From: Tethya wilhelma
Lineage: Eukaryota > Porifera > Demospongiae > Tethyida > Tethyidae
Direction: 5' to 3'
Assembly: GCA_964030475.1 (NCBI GenBank)
Contig: CAXIPT010000008.1
Coordinates: 4,435,500-4,499,499, forward strand
Length of the DNA stretch: 64,000 nucleotides
Shown one piece after another: positions 1 through 12,701 of the stretch. Positions within the stretch are counted from its first letter, which is position 1. Each line of letters opens with the position of its first letter. The notes beneath the pieces were generated by a model, which was not told where the DNA came from, ran no database searches, and worked only from the letters and a program-made list of their open reading frames with translations. The translations under genes were made by a program, and so were the position numbers.

Positions 1-36
<36 letters not shown>

Positions 37-44
37 CTACACAG

Positions 45-293
45 CTCCATCTTTCAACAGACGTCGTCAAAACACCCTGGAGAAGATGGTGGAAACTCTG
101 CAAAGAGATGAGGCCACACTGAAGCAGATGATGGATATGACTAGCTCCATACACAGACCACATCAGGTATATAATGGTGTTTGTGTGGTATCAACACCAC
201 ATAGTTAATATAAAGGTGCACAATACGAGGTAACCTTACAACGATGGGAACTTGGTTTCCCAATTCATCAAATTATGAGAGCTACACCAGTAC

Positions 294-330
<37 letters not shown>

Positions 331-3300
331 TCGTAGCCACTGGTCAATACTCTTCGTGACATGCTGACTGAAGTGAGAGAAGATATTGCAGAGAAGAGAG
401 CTGCACTAGACGACCTTCCATTGGAAACTGGCCGCCTAGACCTGATATCGTATGCCACTTCTCCTCCCAGCCAGTATTCTCTCCTCTTCCCCTCGCAGCG
501 ACTCAAGACCTCATGGGAGGCCGACTTCTTGAAGCACAAGACAACAGCTGATCAACAAGCTCCACCCACTGATATGGTAGCTCCACCCACTTCCCCGCCC
601 CCTGTCTCTATGGTGTCACATGACATGAAGTTCTTACATCCCATGGTATTGCAATCGGGACGGGTGGGTACAAAGGTCAGTGAATATGATTGGTATTGTT
701 TTGGCTAAATGTGAATGCCATTTTTCTTTCATCTCTGATTGAATTGAAGCCATCTCACCTTTGAGCTTCTGTGTGAGCATGATTGATAAAAGACTTTGAG
801 AGTCTTGAGCATGTTTTGGTCTGCCAGGATCTTCTGGGCTGGTAGGAGCTGAAACAATGCTTTTGAAGAGTTTGTATTCGATTGACAATGACAATGATGA
901 AGTTAAATTTGAAAGGCTCGGAACTATAGTGGTCTAACTCCAAATGAAATATGGGGAATTGTGATACACTCCTCTCTACTGAATTGACCAAAATTCTAGA
1001 ATTTTTCCAGCTTTTGAGATGAATTTCTAGAGTATTCCTGCCTAAGTGGGGTGAATTGTGGGATTAGTGGGTGAGACACTATTGTTCTGAGCCCTTATAT
1101 CCATTTCATTCTCAACCACTGTCAAGGATATCACTCTGCTGTAGCTGGGGAGGGTGAGTGTTGCAGTGGCATCCTATCAGTAGCTATAACAATAGGGAAT
1201 GTCTCCTGTAATCGTATTACATCTGCAGCAATTATCCTAGTCTGATTGCAAAATATGATCGGAATTTAATGAATGCGGATCGAGTTAATATCCCTTGCAT
1301 TTTACGCATGCACGCACACTCTCTCTCGCAGTTGACGTGTGCCACCGAAGGTCTTCCTGTTGACTGTGACTCTCCCAGCTGTCTCTGGGTTGCTACCAGC
1401 GATGGTTTCGGTGGGCAGGTCTCTCTCCTTGATCTTCATCCCTCCACCCACCCCCAGGTCGTAGCCAACATCACTGTCAGTGACTCTCCTATTCTTTGTA
1501 TGTCGGCCATTCCCTCTCAAGAGCTGCACAAGGACAGTAGTGTAACATCGGAATCGGACTCTAGATTAGTATTGGAATCAGACTCTAAATCAGCATTGGA
1601 ATCAGATTCTAAATTGGTATTGGAATCAGACTCGAGAGGTTTTGAAGATTCGATTGGCCCACTGATATCCGTGCAGGCGTTTGATTCCGATTCTACATCA
1701 AATGCTAGTACTATGAGTGAGTCATGTGACGGTCATGTGACTGATACACGGACTCCAAGTTCGGCCAGTGATGGCGTCGAAGTAGCTCATGTGACCGAGA
1801 AGGACGACGACAGTGTGCCCCTGGGCTATTTGGATCCGGATCTCAATACTGAAACCACACCCACTACACACGATAAGCCACACCCACACCATACTCTATC
1901 CGTTGGATTTCAACGCGTCCGTTCAAACTCCGCCCCTTCTGGACTATCGGAGGTAAACAATGTTGAGAGGCAGAACTCTTCTTCGTCGGTCATTGCTCAA
2001 ATGATGAAGAGAGGCCACCAGAGACAAGACAGTGGGACGAGGCTCTTCTCACCTTTGACCTTGAGACCGTCGGATCTGGGTGGAGCCAGTGGGTGTGGTC
2101 ATTGCATGTGGCTTGGCACTCAGGGAGGACACGTCTATGTGTACAGTGCCGGACATAATCTCCGTTCCCGTAGCAACAGACAGACGATCCAACTTCCAGC
2201 TGCAGTTCATTTCATCAGGTAAAATAATAGCAGAATCTGATCTGTATGCCATCACACTTGGCTATTTACTAGCATGAGCTTTGTGTCAACAAAACGATTG
2301 TGGTGAATCAAAACATTACCATTCCTTTTTTGTATTACTTTTCCAGTATTGCCCATTCTCAACATTTTTGTGATTTTTATTAAATTTTTTATTTTACTTT
2401 TTTTTTTTTTTGACTATCATTGCTCGATTTTCTCTCCAGATACTTTAACAAGAGCGTGTTTGTTGGACTTGGAAATGGTTCGCTGGCCGTTCTCGACCCT
2501 CAAGATCCCACTGCTGGCCCCACCCACATTGTACCAGTGGGCGTGGCACCTCTATCGTCCTCTCTATTGGTCGACGGTCGTCTCTGGGTGGTCAGCGGAG
2601 GGTCGCTGTATCAGCTGGAGGAGTCTCCAGGCAAAGCTCCAGTAGCCAAGGTGAGACACGAGTGTCTATAAGATTGACTGGTGTCATAGTATTGTCACTG
2701 GGATGTGACTAGTCGTTTGCCAAAAGGGGCCTTTGTTTTTCTATTGCCACACCTACTCAAGCCCTCTTTGCAACATCTGCTAATGCATTAATGCATCTTT
2801 TTATGTGTTGTTCTCGTAGTCCTTGATAGTGAGGTGTTTTGTGATTGGCTTGTTGGCCGTGTAGAGCACGATGTAGTCGAGTTGTTTGCATGTCATTGCT
2901 GGCTTGCTAACGGCCCTCAGATTGGTTGTACTAAGAGTTTGCTGTTCTGTCGACACAGTGTGTGACTACACTGTTACCTCCTAATGTATCCTCTGATCGC
3001 TCTCAGAGGGAAAACACTTTTAGCATTTTATGTTTGTGAAGTCACACTGTCTATATATACCTTGGAAGAATCCTGTTGCATGTAGATTAGGAAATTTTGT
3101 GCACAAAATTTTTCGTCTCAGATTTTTTTTTGTGTGTGTTGCATGGTCATACACATACCGTACAGCACAAAAATTTGGCGGATTTTAATGTTGGCGGATT
3201 GGTGGTTGGTAAGGATTGACAATATTAAATCTGCCAAACAGTCATTTTTGCGCATGCACGTAATATTGATGCGAGCGCAAACGCCAAAATAAAATCCACC

Positions 3301-4221
3301 AATCATGAAATTTTGGACAATCTGCTAAATTTTATTCCCGCTAATATTTTGTGCTATACTGTATGTTGGTAGTGAGATTTTGTTTATCTATGGTCTAACA
3401 TTATGATGGTATTATAATTATCTTCCTCTCAGGCTATTTTGAAGCTGCCGTCTGAACAGACTGTAAAGGAAGTGTGTATTGCCGAGGGTGTGGTGATGAT
3501 CGCCAGCCAACAGACCCCCGTCCTTCATCTCTACTCTGTCTCCTCTCTCTCTCGGCTCTCCACCATAGACTGCACCAAACCCATCATGGAACTACTCAGA
3601 GGTATATATATATATATATACCGGCTAAACCACACACCAACATTCTACCTACTGTATTACACTCTGGATGGAAAGTTTTTGTCAGAAAATGTTTTGTTGG
3701 TTAAGTTTCGTCTGGTTTTTGAAATCTTTATCATTGTGGATCATTTGGTATGGATTAGTTACAGCACATCTTTTTTTTTGCTGTATATTATTTCTTATTC
3801 CTTTCATAGTGAAAATTTCGTGAAACTATAAAACTTGTACTAGAATTTGTGATCAGATTCTGTCTGTCCATTCTCACTGTCCATCCCTGCAGGCTATAAT
3901 CCCATCATTTGTCAACACAAGAGCTCCGCCCTTCAACTCACTTCCCTTTTGGCCACACCCACTCATCTCATTGCCGGCACATCAGCCGGGATTCTCTTAA
4001 CACTGCCACTCCCATCTTCTGGTGAACCACACCCACCTAGCCCCACCCCCTTGACTCACGGACACGTAGATCCTGTCCACTTCATCTCGTCAATGCAGAG
4101 AGAGGGGATGACCCTGATAATCTCAGGAGGTAATGGATGCGAGGATTTTGTAGCAACAGAAATGTCTCAAGATGTACCCGAAACTTCTAGTTGTTTGCTT
4201 GTGTGGACCAGCGCTTTGTAA
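45..4221 (+). CDS. ARHGEF17: ARHGEF17-like Rho guanine nucleotide exchange factor, C-terminal part
   Basis: Partial at the 5' end. Exons 45..166, 337..675, 1332..2218, 2440..2650, 3433..3601 and 3893..4221 join in one frame. The DH domain lies upstream of the window. Exon 2 holds a PH-like end (LLFPSQRLKTSWEADF) and exons 3-6 hold the C-terminal beta-propeller of the ARHGEF17 family: WLGTQGGHVYVYS, VFVGLGNGSLAV, RLWVVSGGS, IICQHKSSALQLT, AGTSAGILLTLP and the near-terminal LIISGG..CEDF signature. The family activates RhoA-type GTPases at junctions and actin cables. Exon 3 carries a Ser/Asp-rich insertion inside the propeller with a degenerate LESDSK repeat. The gene is tail to tail with KLHL8. 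Confidence is high for the family, moderate for the upstream exon boundaries. Confidence 0.82.
296..327. repeat. (CA)n microsatellite in intron
   Basis: Pure CA run just upstream of the acceptor of the second visible ARHGEF17-like exon. A CT run at 5-34 occupies the preceding intron end. Confidence 0.95.
3157..3364. mobile_element. Foldback/MITE-like element in ARHGEF17 intron
   Basis: The left end reads TACAGCACAAAAATTTGGCG and the right end, read on the minus strand, TATAGCACAAAATATTAGCG, so the element has imperfect terminal inverted repeats of about 25 bp around a roughly 160-bp core with further internal symmetry (gcggatt / aatccacc). There is no coding capacity. This is the structure of a non-autonomous DNA transposon; no family is assigned. 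Confidence 0.5.
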
Positions 4222-4702
4222 TACTTGTGTGCGTAATTGGGTCACTGTGTGTGTGTGTGTGTGTGTAATATTGTACGTGTGATACGGTGGTTGTGAATCA
4301 TTAGCTTGATAATTCAATATTTTTTTTGTATGCACACATCAATCAATTATTCTCCTTTGTCTCAAAACTGCAGCTGGTAATTCAATTTATATATATTATT
4401 TTGTACACACATTCTCTCTATTTATACAATTGGCAATTGTAATATTGAAAAATTAAGAACCAACATAAATTTTAATGGTGATTTTGATCCAAAAAATGCT
4501 TTAAAACTTGTACTGTACAAATTTTGAGTACAACACACAGACACAGACACACATTGATGCTATAATACATTGGTATATTACTGTGTTCAATATACCACTC
4601 TGAAATAATACTTGTGACAATGAAAGAGCACCTACACTATAGCAAAACAAAATGGACACTCAACATGGACACAAAATATAAGAGACACAAGAGAGTGAGA
4701 AT

Positions 4703-4757
<55 letters not shown>

Positions 4758-4907
4758 GTCTCTGCACAGCAGAAAATGGAGGTGACATGATAAACAGTAA
4801 ATTTTCTTGTACATATAACTGGAATTGACCAACTCCAATGATTATAAGTTTGATTTACACAGTATGCATGTGTCTCTCTCACACACTATAAGCACAGAGA
4901 CTGCCCA
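4222..4907. other. Convergent intergenic region
   Basis: 3' flanks of the ARHGEF17-like gene and of KLHL8. It contains a GT run near 4243-4266 and a GA run at about 4704-4753. No further gene is seen. Confidence 0.7.
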
Positions 4908-5362
4908 CTATAGCGACCCCAGTGACTCAGAGCTGGTGGCTGTGCTGTTGGTGAGATCAAGAGTCAACGTGGTGAGAGGACAAGTCACGACCCCAGCACC
5001 AGCTCTGCTCGTCTTCATACTGGCCACCATGCTCCAGCTGTTAGTCTTTGGGCAGTACTTCTCTGCCGTGTTGAGGTAGGTCTTACCGTCGTGACCCCCG
5101 ATGGCAAACAGGTAGCCCCCCAGAGCTGCCACGCCCACTCCACCGCGACAGATGTGCATGGATTGAACAAAATCCCACGTGTTTGTTTGAGGGTTGTACC
5201 TGGAAGAGGTGGTGGACAAGTCAACATTCTATGAACTAATTAGTGTAATATACTCAGGGGGAAAGTGTGATAAATGATATGCATGTTTTAAAGTCATGTT
5301 TAAGACTATTTTTGTCGGTCACCAATTATTGTTAATGATGAACTAAAATGGAGAGTATTAAT

Positions 5363-5442
<80 letters not shown>

Positions 5443-6035
5443 AGCCAAGTATATGCAATGTGGTTGTGACTAACCTCTCCACAGTGTCCAAAGGAGAAGC
5501 ATCATCAAATCCACCCACAGCGTAGAGGTAGCCATTAAGAGCAGCTAGTCCAACTCCAGCTCTTCTCTTCGCCATGCTAGCCACCACCATCCACTTGTTC
5601 ACATGAGGATCATACTTCTCCACAGTCTGCAGCGAGGCACTACCATCGTTACCCCCGGCAGCGTAAAGATAGCGACCGAGAGCTTCCACTCCCACCCCTC
5701 CCCTTGGAGAACGGAGACCAGCCACCTCGTTCCACTCGTCAGACTGAGGGTCGTAACGCTCCACCGCACGGTAACAATTGACATCGTCCAAACCACCTAC
5801 AAGAAAGGAAGGTCTGGAATGTCATTGGCGTGGTTCAGTTGACTCGCCAGTATAGTGTATATTGCATGACATACGGGGAAGAGTATGCTTATTATAATAT
5901 AATTATAATAATGAGAGCAAGCGACGTGGATTTTTGTTGCAATTAGCTACAATAACAAAACACTAATGGACTTAGCCACTGCTCAATATGAGAGAACAGA
6001 TGTTGTCTTAGACCAAAAGCCTCGAGACAGCTAGG

Positions 6036-6077
<42 letters not shown>

Positions 6078-7463
6078 AGCACAACCAAAAATATCCTTAC
6101 AAAGTCAACACTATCATTACCCAAAGATAACATCTACTGTCATCAGTCACAGGCACATAAACACACACACACACGATCACAAACAAGACTCACCGACAGC
6201 GTACATCGGACCACCTAGCACTCCAACAGCGATTCCTCTCCTCAGCTTCTTCATGGGTTGAACATACTCCCACTTTCCGGCCTTTGGATCATAACACTCC
6301 ACCGAGTTCAAATGCTGGTTGCCATTGTGGCCTCCCACGGCATACAGCTTCCCCGCCAAACAAGCCACACCCACATGGCGTCGACGAGACTTCAACGAGG
6401 GTCCTTCATGCCAGGTGTTGGTGCGAAAATCGTAGCACTCCACACTGCTGAAAGGTTCGCCAACTGCACCCCTACCTCCTACTGCAAAGAGTAGGCCCAC
6501 AGTGGACTTGCGAGGCTGAAACTGAGCTAGCGTTGAGTGCCAGTACTGTTCTGGCATCAGGTGAAAGTTCTTGGCTTCGTCAAGAAGATCCCGACACTCC
6601 AGACTCTTTTTGACGTAAGGATTAGACTCGACGTGCTGCGTAAGAAAGGCGGTAGAGAGCAGAGGAAGCCGAACGTGTTTCAAAAGAAGAGGCAAACTCT
6701 CTCTCCTTTGTTCAGGATCGTGCTGTAGCCAAGTGTTCACTGAGCGATAGATGTCCTCTTCACTTCGGACATTCACGTCCTCACTATCCAACAAGGTGGC
6801 CAGGTCTTCTGCCGGGAGATTCAAGTACTCCTCGTTCTTGATGGCATCCATGAAATGATCTCTGAAGTAGACGGTTGCAGCATTGATCAATGGCTGGCTT
6901 CCGTGCGTCTTAGCAAAGGTTCGTATTCCGATGCAGTTTGACGGATGGAGTTGATTGACTAGGAACTTTGAGGTAGCTTTGAAAGCGGCAGGAAAATCAA
7001 ACAGTGAAGCAGCTGTCATTAACGACTGAACGTTGTGTGTAGTGATCTCAAGTTTAGTGGAATACGAGAAGCCAACAAGACACTGCATTGCATCTGGGTC
7101 CACTCCCTTCAGCTCAATACGATCCTGTCTGCTTTCTTTCATATCTCTGACAAACATGGAGTAGAAGTAGGTGCTGGAAGCAGCAAGGACAAGTCTGTGT
7201 GCGTGTATCTCTCGGCCAGCTACCTCCAGCACCACGTCACACAGCTGTCCTTCTTCTCTCATCTGATGCATGCGTGTGAACGCCTCTCCGGGGTGCTCTT
7301 GCGCCACAAACAAGTACCTGTCGTGATTGCTGGTCGTTTCTTCGCTCAAATTTAGGTCGCTCGAAGTTTTGTTCAAACTGGCAGCAGCTGTAGTGGATAC
7401 GTCAGAGGCACTGACAGATCGTTCTGGCTCAGCGTTTACAGAGTTGTCTCCAGCTTCCGCCAT
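4908..7463 (-). CDS. KLHL8: Kelch-like protein 8 (BTB-BACK-Kelch, CUL3 adaptor)
   Basis: Exons 6194..7463, 5475..5796 and 4908..5199 (minus) give 627 residues, close to the usual length of about 620. An N-terminal Ser/Asn-rich tail is followed by a BTB domain (REEGQLCDVVLEV, about residues 60-165), a BACK domain with FAKTHGS and NVRSEEDIY, and six Kelch blades with repeated YAVGG and VECYDP/VERYDP. The blade sequences FAVGGRG..GEPFSSVECY, SRRRHVGV, LRRGIAVGVLGGPMYAVGG and the ending SRAGAGVVTC match KLHL8 rather than KLHL20 or KEAP1. The family recruits substrates to CUL3 ubiquitin ligases. The second intron holds a CA tract at 5365-5440. The ATG lies 189 bp from the divergent Maf gene. Confidence 0.92.
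5365..5440. repeat. (CA)n microsatellite
   Basis: About 76 bp of uninterrupted CA in the second KLHL8 intron. Confidence 0.97.
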
Positions 7464-7652
7464 GTTTTGTGAGAGTTTGTAGCAGGACTAATATGGAGCA
7501 GCTATCTTTCAAGCAAGTGACTCTGTACCGGTTTCTTTACAGCTTTTACATGGCAGTCTTTGGGAGCATTGTTTTCGTTATACGTCATGATTATGAGTGG
7601 AACATATTAGGGATTTCCCCTTTGCCGACCCTTTACCAATTATTGAAGGAAA
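7464..7652. promoter_or_regulatory. Probable bidirectional promoter, KLHL8 / Maf
   Basis: 189 bp separate the start codons of two divergent genes, so both transcription starts must lie in or close to this stretch. No TATA box is obvious. Confidence 0.5.
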
Positions 7653-8506
7653 ATGCTGGGCCCAATCTGCAAGAGGTTGGCTGGAAGGAAAGTGATCTTA
7701 GCCAGTGCATCTCCAAGGAGAGCTCAAATACTGCAAAACATTGTATGCTAGTAGATATTATCTTTATGTCAATAATTATGTAATTTTTCTGAATAATTTT
7801 GCATAATAATAATAATAATGATGATGTGTATAGGGGTTCCCATTTGAAGCTATTCCCTCTCATTTTGAGGAAGATTTGGACAAGAAGCTCTTCTCAGAGA
7901 CGTGGCAGTATGCTCTGGCAACTGCTAAAGGAAAAGCCAAAGATGTAGCTGAAAGATTGAAGGTATCAAAAACTCTATATAAAAGTCCAAGAATTTGATC
8001 AATATATCGGGGGTGTTTTCTCACCATTATTCTTTAGACGAGACAAGACTGGGTGGTTGTCATTGGAGCTGATACTATTGTAGTGAGTGAATAATTGTCA
8101 ATCAAACAACAAGATGCTTGTTTCTACGAGAATAAGGAACTTGGATTATCACGATGATTAGGTTAAAGATGATGTCATTATTGAAAAACCCGGCAGTGCA
8201 GAAAAGGCCACCGAAATGATCAATATGTAAGACTGTTATTATATCATGTGACTGTCACGTGACTTTGAGATGGGTGGGTGTGTCTGTTGAAGGTTACAAG
8301 GTCACACCCACTTGGTGTGTACGGGAGTGGTTCTCCTAGTTCGAGAGGACTCCGAGGGTACGATGAGGGAACACTGCTTCCATGAGATCACTCAGGTTAC
8401 CATGGCAACACTGACACAAGAGATAGTGGAGTCGTACGTTCAGTCGGGAGAACCACTGTAAGTCAATCTTAGTATGCAGCTCTTGTAATCATTTGAAATC
8501 TCTTTC

Positions 8507-8546
<40 letters not shown>

Positions 8547-8750
8547 GACAAGGCTGGCGGGTAAGTTTATCTGTGCATGCATTTACGCTGTTCAAGTAGA
8601 TATTGATCTCTCTCTCTCTATTTCTTTCTTAGTTACGGTATCCAAGGCCTGGGTGGGACATTGGTTGAAAGCATTGATGGAGATTATTTTAATGTAGTTG
8701 GACTACCTTTGCACAGACTCTGTACTGAACTTCTTTCTGTATTAAAATGA
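7653..8750 (+). CDS. Maf/ASMTL-type nucleoside triphosphate pyrophosphatase
   Basis: Seven exons: 7653..7742, 7834..7962, 8038..8082, 8162..8226, 8293..8457, 8546..8560 and 8633..8750, totalling 208 residues. Exon 1 encodes [15 protein letters not shown], the Maf signature. It is followed by [46 protein letters not shown] and ending [11 protein letters not shown], all typical of the Maf fold. The family hydrolyses non-canonical or canonical nucleotides (dTTP, UTP, modified bases) to monophosphates. It corresponds to the N-terminal domain of vertebrate ASMTL without the methyltransferase part. The sixth exon is only 15 nt and encodes the DKAGG motif. The start was chosen because it sits directly before the signature in frame; a longer overlapping frame at 7469 is a shadow. 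Confidence 0.9.
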
Positions 8751-8824
8751 AATCAATTAAAATTAATTCTATTGTTTATATAATAATTGAAATGACAAGT
8801 GATTGTGTTGTTCAACATAAACTA

Positions 8825-9702
8825 CTAATGTATCTGACAAAGGTTGCCATGGTAACCATGATCACACTGACACTGGTAGCCCCTCCCACCAGAGACACAC
8901 CTCCCATGTCCATCACAGGCCCTCGGCACATGAGCTGACCAAAGATCACGATAGAGGCCATTTGACAACCATGGCTTCCCTAGAAATTAAAGGAAAAAAA
9001 GAACTTGATATAATTTTATTTGCCATAGATTTGAGCAATATTATAATAATTATTACTTTTTCCGCTCCAATGAAGAAGATTGGCTGAAGTTAAAGTTTCT
9101 CTACTTAGTCCAGAATTCCAACCAAGACCTGGGGTGTATGGGCTTGATTAATTTTGCCACAATAGTGACAATACTCGATAATATCCCTTTACCATTTACA
9201 TTCCACAGTGGATTTAGTTCCGCCCACTGTCCGTGTGCTATCAGCAACATGATTGGTTGGGTCCCATACCTCCACAGAGGGTGTTCGTAGTGCTGGAAGT
9301 AACCATCAGAATAAAATACATCAATTTGCTTGTAAGCTTGACAGTCTGCAGCAGTGCTGTCTGCTATGTACCTTGTTCATCCAATAGACTACTTCGTTGT
9401 GCAAGTTCTTCTTCCGCCAGAGGTCAAAGTTCACACCATACACACCCGCATTAAATGTGGGGTCAGAATTACTGAATTCGTAACCATATCTGTGAGGGGG
9501 TTGAATGTGTGAGAGAGCAAGTTGTTTGAATAAGAATTATAGTGTGACTGTCAATGTAGATGTACCTTTCTCTGAACAGTTCTTTAACAGCTGGTTTAAA
9601 CATGTCTCCATATCGTGGGCTCTGCCTGAAGATCAACAATAAATAATATTATAACCCATAGTGAAGTGACAACAATGTTTTGCTCAGCATCAATAGCTGA
9701 CA

Positions 9703-9766
<64 letters not shown>

Positions 9767-12663
9767 GATCTCTCTCAATACCTTGGTGCTGCCAGTAGCA
9801 GTTGATCTGTGGTCTCCAACTGTCTCCAGAAGGCTGTAATATCTCCCAGGACAATGGTGTCTGCATCAAGATAGATCGCCCGTTGGAGATCGGGAAACAT
9901 TTCGTGAAATAGAAACCGACCAAAGTTAGCGAGACTAGCAAGGTTGCCAACGCTCTCCACAGATGAGTAGACCTTTATCTTTCCACTCAGGAGGGAAGGG
10001 TTCAATTGAACCACCTCCAAACCATCAGCATTCAGTCCATAACAGTTGAAATAGTCCTTCAGCTCTTGAGGTTCAACCTCAGAGAGAGCAATGTGAAACT
10101 GTACAGAGTTGGGCCGACTGGTGTGAGAGAGGGTGGAGTTGATCACACCCACAACACCAGGGAAGTGGTCTCTATCGACCGATACTATCACGTGAACGAG
10201 GTCTTGGACACACTGGTTGTGGTCATGTGACATCACAAACGGGGGATCGCACAAGCACGAGTAGTTCGCTGGACCGTGACGAACACAATGGGCGTGGCTA
10301 GGACACTGCTCCATAGCCAGACTGCAATAATCGACATCTATAAAAATACAATTAAGACAATCAACACAAAAATTAAACTAATTTTAAGACGATTTATTTT
10401 ATTTTTATTTTATTGCTATACAGAAATTAATCCAGCTATGTACATAATCATAAGTACCCAGTAGTCATAAGTACTCATCTTACCCAGTATGTACAAGCCA
10501 TGATCAGGGTGATTGGTCCATCTCACCCATTTGTGCGGTGGGCGGAGAGATTCCTTCAATATTCCGTTGGTGTTGAATGCAATGCATCTCTGAGTACGTC
10601 GACACACCCCCTCCAGCCTCACACCATCACCAGCTGCACCCTCCACAAACAGGTAGTCACCACCGGGAGAGTCGAGACCCTGAATCATGTGACAGTCACA
10701 TGACGACATTGATAGAAACACGTACAGCAAACCGTGGATAACTAAAAGTGAACCTACTTGAAAGAAAATGAACTGCTCTCCTGCAATCAATTGATCCCAG
10801 TGAAACCCGTCTAACTGGTTTGACAAGCGCCACATCTCTTCCTTCTCACCAACAACTCCTTCAGTAAACCTGAAATACCAGTATTACTAGTTTACAGTGA
10901 TAAGATTATAGGCAATCATAGAGATGCACCCACTTCTCCACACAGAATCTCCCTAACTGCACATAGCCACTGTGACACACACAGGAGTAGTTTGATGGCC
11001 CTGAAGGAATGGGGATTGGGGGAAATTGGAATGGGACATCAATTTTGGTTGGAATGGGAATCAGACTCACCGTGGTGGATACAGTCTGCGTGTTTGTCAC
11101 ACTGGTGGAGATCAGATGAACACATATCAATATCTGTAGCACAAAACAACACCATTCTATGCAAGGTACTTGCAACATCTTGCAAGAAAGATTCCACAAG
11201 AAAAGTGTTTCAAAATATTGCAAGATCTTTCAAGATACATACTATGATCTTTAAAAATGTTGTTAGAGATCTTACCAAGATCTTGCAATAAATTTCACAA
11301 TAGTATCATTATAGTATCACTACGTACCAGCAATGTACAATCCCTCGTCTTGTGAAGTTACTTTCCATTTCTTTTTGGGTTGAACATGGCTTTTAAACTC
11401 TCCTTTGCTGTTGAAGGCAATGCATTGCTCAGTCTTCATGCATCTCTGTTCCAATTGCTGGGAAACACGCACACACACACACACACACACATCATGTAAG
11501 GTATCTGTTGTCACTGAGGGTAAAACCTTACTGATAACACTTCCTAGAACTAGAAGCTATAGGGTGCATCATGTGCTACATCAATACCTTAATGTTGCCT
11601 TGGTAACCAGGTGCTTTAATGACTGTAGATCCCGGTGAGTCAACCCCTGTAATAATTAAGATAAGCTAGGTGCATTTTGAAAGTTATCAGAAAGCACCTT
11701 GAAAGTAGATAAACCCCTTCTTTTCCATATTAGGAAGTTCTCTGTCCTGTGCTTTAGCAAACTCCGTGTATCTTTAACAAAAAACAAACAGATCACTATA
11801 AACTGTTGCTGTCACGATCGCAAGCTAGGTGTAAGATATCACGATTGATCATCATGCAGAGATAGACTGACGATCGACAGTGCCTCACTTGCTTCTAAGA
11901 GACTTCATTCTTTCCCTGTATTCAACGTTCCTATGATCCAACTCTAGCTTGAGAGCAGCTGCAATCTCTTGCTCCCCCTCCAACAGAAACTGCCTACATG
12001 GAGATATACCATTCATGTGTACATACATACATGCATGAGACTACTATTTGTATGGCCATTACAAATAATGTGGCTGGCCAAACTATTGTAAGTAAGAGAG
12101 GAAGAATGCAAAGAGTCTAGTCATGCAGATTGCATTAAAATTAGTGTAGATCCCGGTGAGTCAACCCCTGTAATAATTAAGATAAGCTAGGTGCATTTTG
12201 AAAGTTATCAGAAAGCACCTTGAAAGTAGATAAACCCCTTCTTTTCCATATTAGGAAGTTCTCTGTCCTGTGCTTTAGCAAACTCCGTGTATCTTTAACA
12301 AAAAACAAACAGATCACTATAAACTGTTGCTGTCACGATCGCAAGCTAGGTGTAAGATATCACGATTGATCATCATGCAGAGATAGACTGACGATCGACA
12401 GTGCCTCACTTGCTTCTAAGAGACTTCATTCTTTCCCTGTATTCAACGTTCCTATGATCCAACTCTAGCTTGAGAGCAGCTGCAATCTCTTGCTCCCCCT
12501 CCAACAGAAACTGCCTACATGGAGATATACCATTCATGTGTACATACATACATGCATGAGACTACTATTTGTATGGCCATTACAAATAATGTGGCTGGCC
12601 AAACTATTGTAAGTAAGAGAGGAAGAATGCAAAGAGTCTAGTCATGCAGATTGCATTAAAATT

Positions 12664-12701
<38 letters not shown>

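Noticed and set aside
7469..7783. Plus-strand frame of 104 residues over the Maf first exon
   Set aside because: The Maf signature lies in a different frame starting at 7653 and joins all later exons; the longer frame is a shadow.
8747..8938. Plus-strand frame beyond the Maf stop
   Set aside because: It overlaps the final exon of the epimerase-GT8 gene on the other strand and begins inside the Maf terminal codons; a shadow.
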